This document shows positions 5,215 through 10,192 of a stretch of 10,192 nucleotides of DNA, piece by piece. The stretch covers positions 1-10,192 of the forward strand of contig JABFWM010000285.1 of assembly GCA_013362195.1 (NCBI GenBank), read 5' to 3'. The notes under the pieces were generated by a model. It did no database searches. It had not been told where the DNA came from and saw nothing but the letters and a program-made list of their open reading frames with translations. The stretch is from Acidobacteriota bacterium (GTDB lineage Bacteria; Acidobacteriota; Vicinamibacteria; Vicinamibacterales; 2-12-FULL-66-21). Both the position numbers and the translations under genes were made by a program. Positions within the stretch are counted from its first letter, which is position 1; every line of letters starts with the position of its first letter.

Positions 5215-6891
5215 ATGTGGATTCGCGCGCTGCCCGTGCTGGTGGCGATCGCTCTCGTAACCGCGTGCGGCCGCGGCCAGCCGCAGACCGCCACGCCAGG
5301 AAGCGGCGCGACGTCCGCCGCGCAGCCGCCGGCCGCGCGTACGCCGCCGGGGCCTGGCGACTGGCCGGTCTACAACGGAACGCTCGCCGGCGATCGCTTT
5401 GCCTCGCTCGCGCAGATTACGCGCGCCAACGTCGGCCAGTTGAAGGAGACGTGCGCGTTCGACACGCCGGACACGGTGAGCTTCCAGAGCGGACTGGTCG
5501 CGATGGACGGCGTCCTCTACTTCACCGCGTACAACAACACCTACGCGATCGATGCGGCGACGTGCCAGCAGAAATGGAAGCACACGCGTCCTGAGACGGC
5601 GACGTTTCTCGCCGTCAATCGCGGCGTCGGCTACGCCGACGGCCGGATCTTCCGCGGCACCGGCGACGCGCACGTTCTCGCGCTCGACGCGAACTCGGGC
5701 GCGGTGCTGTGGGACGTCGCGATCGGCGATCCGGCCAAAGGGGAGTCGGTGCCGATGGCGCCGATCGCCTGGCGCAATCTCGTCTTCGTCGGCAACGCCG
5801 GGGGCGACAGCTACGGCGTGTCGGGACGGGTGTATGCGCTCGACGCCGCCACCGGGCGGACGGTCTGGCAGTTCCACACGATTGCCGAATCGGGGGCCGC
5901 GCGCGCGACGTGGGGCAAAGCATCGCCCGACAATCCGCCCGGCGGCGGGGCGACGTGGACGACCTACGCGCTCGACGACGCGGCGGGCATTCTCTATGTG
6001 ACGACCGGCAATCCGGCACCGGACTTCGTCGAAGCGCTGCACCCGGGCGACAACCTCTACACCAACGCGGTGATCGCGCTCGACGCGCACAGCGGACGGC
6101 TCGTCGCCTACGTGCAGCCGTTCAAAGGGGACTTTCACGACTGGGACGTCTCCGCGGGTCCGGCGCTCTTCACCACGAAGGGCGGAAAGCCGTTCCTCGC
6201 CGCCGCCGCGAAGGACGGTTACGTCTACGGGATCGAGCGCGCAATCACGGCCGCGGGCGGAGAGACGGGCCCGGCCACCACGTCGCTGGTCGTTCGCGCG
6301 AAAGGGCTCGCGACCACGCGCGACAACGCGGACACGCCGTTGACGCCCGACCGGATGACGCGGTTCTGCCCGGGCAGTCAGGGCGGCGTCGAATGGAACG
6401 GCCCGTCGTACCACCGCGGCCTCGGCCTTCTGTTCGTGAACGCAATCGATTGGTGCTCGTCGGTGAAGCTGCAGCCGGCCGAGCGGCTCAAGGGAACGCC
6501 CGGTCAGGCGTGGACGGGCACGGACGATCCGCAGCACGCATTCGGCGTGATGGATCCGGTTGACAAGTGGAAGGGATGGGTGAGCGCCATCGATCCCGCC
6601 ACCGGCGAGACCCGGTGGAAGGTGGAGACGCCAAAGCCGATGGTCGCCGGCATCACGGCGACGGCGGGAGGACTCGTGTTCACGGGCACGCTCGATGGCG
6701 AGGCCGTGGCCTACGACGCGGAGACCGGCGCGGTGGCGTGGCGGAGGACGATCGGCAAACCGATTGGCGGCGGCGTCATCTCCTACAGCGCCCGCGGCAA
6801 ACAATACGTGGCGGTCGCGGCCGGACTGAACTCGCCGATCTGGCCCGTGCAGGGCGGACCGGCGCGGGTTGTCGTCTATGGACTTCCGTAA
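5215..6891 (+). CDS. PQQ-dehydrogenase-like beta-propeller lipoprotein
   Basis: This 558-aa protein has a lipoprotein signal ending in the lipobox LVTAC (Cys18), so it should be membrane-anchored on the periplasmic side. The rest is an eight-bladed quinoprotein propeller. The entry motif GDWPVYNGTLAGDRFASLAQI spans residues 48-68 (key W50, Y53, R61), and blade-docking AxDxxTGxxxW repeats occur at 156-166, 208-218, 458-468 and 499-509, with a weaker copy at 288-298. Compared with quinoprotein alcohol dehydrogenases it keeps GGGATW (243-248, the Trp stacking on PQQ), TTGN (263-266, Ca ligand Asn266 of the motif) and PGDN (277-280, catalytic Asp). The usual GAE calcium ligand is GGD (D198). The vicinal Cys-Cys pair is missing: that region reads TFLAVNRG (130-137). 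Cys385 and Cys414 could pair, as in methanol dehydrogenase. No CxxCH haem motif is present. Oxidation of an alcohol or sugar is plausible, but cofactor occupancy is uncertain; it may be one of the acidobacterial quinoprotein-like groups of unknown activity. DUF5996 follows after 16 bases. Confidence 0.88.
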   Translation: MWIRALPVLVAIALVTACGRGQPQTATPGSGATSAAQPPAARTPPGPGDWPVYNGTLAGDRFASLAQITRANVGQLKETCAFDTPDTVSFQSGLVAMDGVLYFTAYNNTYAIDAATCQQKWKHTRPETATFLAVNRGVGYADGRIFRGTGDAHVLALDANSGAVLWDVAIGDPAKGESVPMAPIAWRNLVFVGNAGGDSYGVSGRVYALDAATGRTVWQFHTIAESGAARATWGKASPDNPPGGGATWTTYALDDAAGILYVTTGNPAPDFVEALHPGDNLYTNAVIALDAHSGRLVAYVQPFKGDFHDWDVSAGPALFTTKGGKPFLAAAAKDGYVYGIERAITAAGGETGPATTSLVVRAKGLATTRDNADTPLTPDRMTRFCPGSQGGVEWNGPSYHRGLGLLFVNAIDWCSSVKLQPAERLKGTPGQAWTGTDDPQHAFGVMDPVDKWKGWVSAIDPATGETRWKVETPKPMVAGITATAGGLVFTGTLDGEAVAYDAETGAVAWRRTIGKPIGGGVISYSARGKQYVAVAAGLNSPIWPVQGGPARVVVYGLP

Positions 6892-6907
6892 ACGATCCGA
6901 GGCAATC

Positions 6908-7834
6908 ATGACCAACAGCGAACGCTGGCCGCCGCTGCCGTACGAGGCCTGGAAGGACACCTATCAGACCCTCCATCTGTGGATGCAGGTGGTCGGCAAG
7001 GTGGCGCTGGCGGACGCGCCGGCGCTGAATCACTCGTGGGGGATCGCGTTCCATCTCACGCCACGCGGGCTGTCGACGCGCACGCTCGCGCACGAGCGGC
7101 GCACCTTCTCGATCGAGTTCGACTTCGTCGCGCACCGGCTCGTGGTCCGCGTCTCGGACGGCACGGAACGTACGCTGCCGCTCGCGCCGCGAAGCGTCGC
7201 GCAGTTCCATCGCGAGCTCATGGCGCTGCTCGACTCGATCGGTCTCGGCGTGAAGATCTGGCCGGTGGCCGTCGAACTGCCGGCGCCGATTCGACTCGAC
7301 ACCGACACCGACCATGCGTCCTACGATCCGGATGCTGCGGCCCGCGCGTGGCGCGTGTTCGCCGAGGTCGAGCGCGTCCTCACCCAGGCGCGGCTCCCCT
7401 TCGTCGGCAAGTGCAGTCCGGTGCATTTCTTCTGGGGCAGCTTCGATCTCGCCGTGACGCGCTTCTCGGGGCGGCCGGCGCCGCCGCGCGACGGTCCGGC
7501 GTTCATGCGCGACGCCTATTCACATGAAGTGATCAGCCACGGGTTCTGGCCCGGGAGCGGTCCGATCCTCGAGCCGTCGTTCTACGCCTATGCCGTACCC
7601 GAACCGGCGGGATTGAAAGACGCCACCGTACGCCCTGACGCCGCGTACTATCATCGCGACATGGGCGAGTTCATCCTTCCGTACGACGCGGTGCGTACGG
7701 CCGCGTCGCCGGAACGTGAGATCCTCGCGTTCGTCGAGAGCACATACGAGCGCGCGTCCACGCTCGCCGGGTGGGACCGCGCGGCGCTCGAACAGCAATC
7801 CGCTGCGCCGCACGCGCGTCACGCCGGCGCCTGA
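6908..7834 (+). CDS. DUF5996 family protein
   Basis: This 308-aa protein lacks a signal peptide or membrane segments and is probably cytoplasmic. It matches the DUF5996 pattern throughout: RWPPLPYEAWKDTYQTLHLW (6-25), GKVALA (30-35), LNHSWGIAFHLTPRGL (40-55), the RTFSIEFDFVAHRLVV strand pair (65-80), IWPVAVELP (117-125), DHASYDP (135-141), the most conserved block SPVHFFWGSFDLAVTRFSGR (170-189), YSHEVISHGFWPG (204-216) and EPSFYAYAVPEP (222-233). Length is normal for the family, whose function is unknown to me. ATG 6908 is preferred because GAGG (6899-6902) lies 5 bases before it and the family's WPxLP motif follows at once. A start at 6869 would overlap the quinoprotein end. The two genes are 16 bases apart and probably co-transcribed, but I know of no functional link. 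The C-terminal ~20 residues are low-complexity and probably unstructured. Confidence 0.88.
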   Translation: MTNSERWPPLPYEAWKDTYQTLHLWMQVVGKVALADAPALNHSWGIAFHLTPRGLSTRTLAHERRTFSIEFDFVAHRLVVRVSDGTERTLPLAPRSVAQFHRELMALLDSIGLGVKIWPVAVELPAPIRLDTDTDHASYDPDAAARAWRVFAEVERVLTQARLPFVGKCSPVHFFWGSFDLAVTRFSGRPAPPRDGPAFMRDAYSHEVISHGFWPGSGPILEPSFYAYAVPEPAGLKDATVRPDAAYYHRDMGEFILPYDAVRTAASPEREILAFVESTYERASTLAGWDRAALEQQSAAPHARHAGA

Positions 7835-7857
7835 CATCCGCCGGTAGCGTAAGGCGC

Positions 7858-7908
7858 GCGAACGCCGCCATCGTCACCGGCACGTGTCCCGTGAGGCCGG
7901 GCGTTCGC
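7858..7908. terminator. Hairpin in the convergent gap, possible two-way terminator
   Basis: GCGAACGCC (7858-7866) and its perfect reverse complement GGCGTTCGC (7900-7908) enclose a further partial stem, CCGGCACG against CGTG-AGG-CCGG. It lies between the DUF5996 stop (7834) and the SET-gene stop (7911), where both transcription units converge. There is no T-run on either strand, so intrinsic termination is not certain; it may only stabilise the 3' ends. Confidence 0.45.
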
Positions 7909-7910
7909 CG

Positions 7911-8330
7911 TCAGAGCCGACGCGTGCAGCCGGGCCGGCAGCGGCACGGGATCGTGTGATCGCCCACGGTCATGTAGTCGTAGGTGAGCTCTTCGCCCGC
8001 GCGGATATTGCGCGCGGCGCGGATCCAGATCGTGGTTCCGACCACCTCGAACCAGCAGTTCGGCGTGCACGAGTGGTTGATGAAGCGGGCGATGTTGCCG
8101 CCGACGGCGGCGTCGCGGCTCCACGCGCGGTTGACGCGGAACACCCAGATACAGCCTTCGGCGAGATACCTCGCCTCGCGCTGTGGACTGATCGCATTGG
8201 CGATCAGCTCGCCTGCGTAATCGATGATGCGCCGGTTCTCGGTGATGGGCTCCGCCGCGAACACGCCCTGACCGTGCACCCGCGAGCGCTTGCGAACCAG
8301 CCGGGGAAGCGACGGGTGCCGGCGGCTCAA
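7911..8330 (-). CDS. Small SET-domain protein-lysine methyltransferase
   Basis: From TTG 8330 this is a 139-aa stand-alone SET domain. Visible motifs are HGQGVFA (19-25, S-adenosylmethionine-binding GxG region), IDYAGE (36-41), GNIARFINHSCTPNC (78-92, the NHSC pseudoknot and cofactor site), GEELTYDY (112-119, catalytic Tyr region) and a post-SET cluster CRCRPGC (129-135). With Cys88, that cluster could bind zinc. The family transfers a methyl group from S-adenosylmethionine to lysine side chains of proteins. The frame is open upstream to 8714, but that part is shadow of the ABC permease. The first start consistent with an intact GxG motif is TTG 8330, overlapping the permease stop as TTGA. 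The next in-frame candidate, a GTG at residue 18, would leave almost nothing before the motif. Translational coupling with the exporter is therefore likely. No signal peptide; cytoplasmic. The target protein is unknown; whether it is one of its own proteins, a DNA-binding protein or a host protein cannot be told. Confidence 0.87.
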   Translation of the reverse strand: MSRRHPSLPRLVRKRSRVHGQGVFAAEPITENRRIIDYAGELIANAISPQREARYLAEGCIWVFRVNRAWSRDAAVGGNIARFINHSCTPNCWFEVVGTTIWIRAARNIRAGEELTYDYMTVGDHTIPCRCRPGCTRRL

Positions 8331-9073
8331 ATCTGAATGTTCGCGAACGCGCGCGCGCCGAGTAAGAGAAACACGCACGCGGTCACCGCCAGGACCAGCA
8401 CGTCGGTGGCGACGCTGAAATGCGCCGCCTGGATGAACGCGCCGCGCAGGCCGTCGATGCCGTAGGTGAGCGGATCGACGCGCGTCGCGACCGCCAGCCC
8501 GGTCGGCAGGCCCTTCAGCGGAAACAGCGCGCCCGACAGGAAGAAGATCGGCATCACCAGGAAGTTCATCACCAGCTGAAAGCCCTGCATGTTCTGCAGC
8601 GTCGATCCGATGGCGGTGCCGAGCCCGGCGAAGACCACCGCGATGAGCGCCATGAACAGCACCGCGAGCGGAATCGCCGAGAAGTGCGCCGGACGGAATC
8701 CCGCCAGCAGGCACACGATCAGCACCAGCAGGCCCTGCACCATCGCGGTCGTGGCGCCGCCGAACGTCCGCCCCACCATGATGTGAAGGCGCGGCACCGG
8801 CGCCACGAGCGTCTCTTTCAGGAAGCCGAACTGCCGGTCCCAGAGGAGGCCGATGCCGGAGAAGATCGACGCGAACAGCACCGACATCCCGATGACGCCG
8901 GGCGCGACGAACTGCAGGTAGCTCCCCTCGCCGGCCTTCTGGAAGACCGGCCCGAGCCCGAAGCCGAGCGCGACCAGGTAGAGAATCGGCGAGCCCAGCG
9001 ACGCGAACACCTGCGCGCGCGACCGCGAGTAGCGCTTGAGCTCGCGGAGCCAGAGAATGTAAATCGCGCTCAC
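8327..9073 (-). CDS. ABC-2 type exporter permease (DrrB/NodJ-like)
   Basis: This 248-aa protein has six predicted membrane segments (near residues 23-42, 55-76, 108-125, 133-155, 167-187 and 222-240). It carries the ABC-2 features LLWDRQFGFLKETLVAPVPR (76-95), MPIFFLSGALFPL (174-186) and DPLTYGIDGLRGAF (200-213), which are typical of the DrrB/NodJ group of polyketide, drug or polysaccharide exporters. It would form the membrane channel for the ATPase encoded just upstream. The start is GTG 9073, 4 bases after the ATPase stop, with GGTGAT overlapping the end of the ATPase gene as a possible Shine-Dalgarno. Its stop overlaps the TTG of the SET gene. The exported substrate cannot be read from sequence. 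Confidence 0.92.
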   Translation of the reverse strand: MSAIYILWLRELKRYSRSRAQVFASLGSPILYLVALGFGLGPVFQKAGEGSYLQFVAPGVIGMSVLFASIFSGIGLLWDRQFGFLKETLVAPVPRLHIMVGRTFGGATTAMVQGLLVLIVCLLAGFRPAHFSAIPLAVLFMALIAVVFAGLGTAIGSTLQNMQGFQLVMNFLVMPIFFLSGALFPLKGLPTGLAVATRVDPLTYGIDGLRGAFIQAAHFSVATDVLVLAVTACVFLLLGARAFANIQI

Positions 9074-9077
9074 CGGA

Positions 9078-9869
9078 TCACCGCCGCCACATCTTCACGA
9101 CCTGGCGCATCTGGTCCGCGGCGTCGGCGCGATCGTCGCGAATCGTCGTCCCGGTCAGGGCCAGGAACGCGTGCTCCAGCGACTCGGCGCCGGTCTGCTC
9201 TTTCAGCGCCTGCGCGGTCCCCTGCGCGACGATGTGGCCGTGGTCGATGATCGCGATGCGGTGCGCCACCCGCTCGGCTTCGTCCATGTAATGCGTGGTG
9301 AGAAACACGGTCACCTGCTCGGTCGCGTTCAAGTGCTTCACGTGCGTCCACAGTTGATTGCGGCTCTGCGGGTCCAGACCCAGCGTCGGTTCGTCGAGGA
9401 AGAGGATCTTCGGCGTGTGCAGCAGGCCGCGCGCGATCTCCAGCCGCCGCTTCATCCCGCCCGAGAACTTCTTCACGAGCGTGTCGCGGCGATCCCACAG
9501 CTCGAACAGCGTCAGCAGCTGCTGGATCCGCTCGGCGCGCGTGCGTCGCGGAACGTGATAGAGGACGCCGTGCAGCTCCATGTTCTCGTGAGCCGTCAGC
9601 TCGCTGTCGAGGCTCGGATCCTGGAACACGATCCCGAAGCGCCGGCGCACGTCGTGCGGCTGGGCCGCCGGATCGATGCCGTCGATCAGCATCGACCCGC
9701 CCGTCGGCCGCAGCAGCGTCGTCAACATCTGGATCGTCGTGGTCTTGCCGGCGCCGTTCGGGCCGAGGAACGCGAAGATCTCACCCGCCGCGACGTCGAA
9801 CGACACGTCGTCCACGGCCTTGAGGTCGCCGAACGCTTTCACGAGATGCTCGACATGGATCATCGGCAC
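9078..9869 (-). CDS. ABC transporter ATP-binding protein (DrrA/NodI-like)
   Basis: This 263-aa ATPase shows all nucleotide-binding motifs: Walker A GPNGAGKTT (36-44), Q-loop VFQDPSLD (81-88), signature FSGGMKRR (135-142), Walker B ILFLDEPTLGLD (155-166) and H-loop TTHYMDEAE (191-199). The QDPSLD and THYMDEAE variants and the length fit the DrrA/NodI/CcmA exporter group. It powers the ABC-2 permease encoded downstream and sits on the cytoplasmic face. Two starts are possible: GTG 9869 or ATG 9863. I prefer GTG 9869 because GAGG lies 6 bases before it; for ATG 9863 that spacing would be 12. It is the first gene of a three-gene leftward operon ending with the SET methyltransferase. The C-terminal ~25 residues are polar and less conserved. 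Confidence 0.94.
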   Translation of the reverse strand: MPMIHVEHLVKAFGDLKAVDDVSFDVAAGEIFAFLGPNGAGKTTTIQMLTTLLRPTGGSMLIDGIDPAAQPHDVRRRFGIVFQDPSLDSELTAHENMELHGVLYHVPRRTRAERIQQLLTLFELWDRRDTLVKKFSGGMKRRLEIARGLLHTPKILFLDEPTLGLDPQSRNQLWTHVKHLNATEQVTVFLTTHYMDEAERVAHRIAIIDHGHIVAQGTAQALKEQTGAESLEHAFLALTGTTIRDDRADAADQMRQVVKMWRR

Positions 9870-10192
9870 GACCGGCCTCGCTGCAGTCGCCTGATGCTAA
9901 CCGGTTCGAGGGCGCGGATCACCAGTGAATTGTTGACGCCGGATGTCAGCGGACCGGCGAGGGCTGTCCGTACCGGGGTTCGCGCGCGGCAGCCGACGCG
10001 TCAGCGCCGCCGGCGGGAGGACCTGCCGTACGCCGGGGAGCACGGCTGGAGATTGGCGCTGGCAACCTCGAACATCTTGGACTAGCATGGCCGCGTCTGG
10101 CGCGCTGGCGACCTCGCGCCGCCCCGCACGCCGACGACCGCGGCATCACCCGGGCCCTCTTCACCGTTGCTGTTCATGGGCGGCCAGCTCGC
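9870..10192. other. Right-hand region without a supported gene
   Basis: These 323 bases hold the upstream region of the ABC operon and then sequence with no convincing coding signal. Several short frames exist on both strands (for example from ATG 10087 rightward, or 63-72 codons leftward), but they are Arg/Pro-rich and lack ribosome sites or recognisable motifs. A rightward gene could begin near the edge (a TAGCAT at 10083-10088, an ATG at 10174); too little is present to decide. No tRNA or strong terminator hairpin is seen. Confidence 0.5.
9894..9899 (-). promoter_or_regulatory. Possible -10 element of the ABC/SET operon
   Basis: Read on the minus strand, TAGCAT matches the -10 consensus at 4/6 positions. 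It would place initiation near 9887, about 18 bases before GTG 9869, with the GAGG ribosome site in between. No recognisable -35 lies 16-18 bases upstream (GTGATC at 17). The site is suggestive only. Confidence 0.25.

Noticed and set aside
4708..6960. 750-codon open frame on the minus strand opposite the quinoprotein and permease
   Set aside because: Long antisense frames are common in GC-rich coding DNA. This one is extremely Arg-rich, without domains, and both genes opposite are secure.
8331..8714. Longer 267-aa reading of the SET gene
   Set aside because: The added 128 residues are the permease sequence in another frame and have shadow composition; the SET domain itself begins just after 8330.
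8420..9250. 276-codon plus-strand frame across the ABC genes
   Set aside because: Arg/His/Glu-rich shadow of two ABC genes with complete motifs on the opposite strand.
10087..10192. Start of a rightward gene at ATG 10087
   Set aside because: The first 35 codons are Arg/Pro/Ser-rich, without a ribosome site or any recognisable motif, and the window ends too soon to judge.

Overview
This GC-rich window (no AT-rich islands apart from one short stretch near 2261-2280) reads as a chromosomal segment of a free-living bacterium. The mix of genes points to the Acidobacteriota, most likely a Vicinamibacteria-type lineage: a lipoprotein quinoprotein dehydrogenase relative, a DUF5996 protein, a small SET-domain methyltransferase, and two hypothetical proteins of a kind I associate with that phylum. 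The taxonomic call is an inference from gene style, since no rRNA or other marker gene is present.

Layout. Leftward from about 2217 run a secreted hypothetical protein (835-2217) and the 5' part of an AddB-like nuclease/helicase-subunit gene (1-838, cut by the window edge). These two overlap by 4 bases (GTGA). A 188-base divergent intergenic gap (2218-2405) follows. It and the adjoining gene start carry four TGTGGA-type repeats at an exact 11-base period beside a short AT-rich stretch. Rightward run a 73-aa conserved-looking hypothetical (2406-2627), an exported type II asparaginase-family protein (2639-3727), an APC-family amino-acid permease (3734-5110), a PQQ-dehydrogenase-like lipoprotein (5215-6891) and a DUF5996 protein (6908-7834). 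After a convergent gap with a hairpin (7858-7908), a three-gene leftward operon reads from 9869 down: ABC ATPase, ABC-2 permease and a SET-domain lysine methyltransferase, the last starting with TTG inside the permease stop codon. The final 323 bases (9870-10192) hold no gene I can support.

How the genes may work together. The asparaginase-family enzyme and permease are 6 bases apart and plausibly form a scavenging unit: amide hydrolysis in the periplasm, then uptake of the amino acid. The quinoprotein has its own candidate promoter and a strong ribosome binding site, and is followed after 16 bases by the DUF5996 gene. The ABC pair resembles DrrAB/NodIJ-type exporters, and its coupling to a SET methyltransferase is the least expected arrangement here. 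I see no CRISPR array, insertion sequence, tRNA, phage gene or obvious defence system. The most noteworthy non-coding signal is the 11-base-phased DnaA-box-like cluster at 2206-2247.
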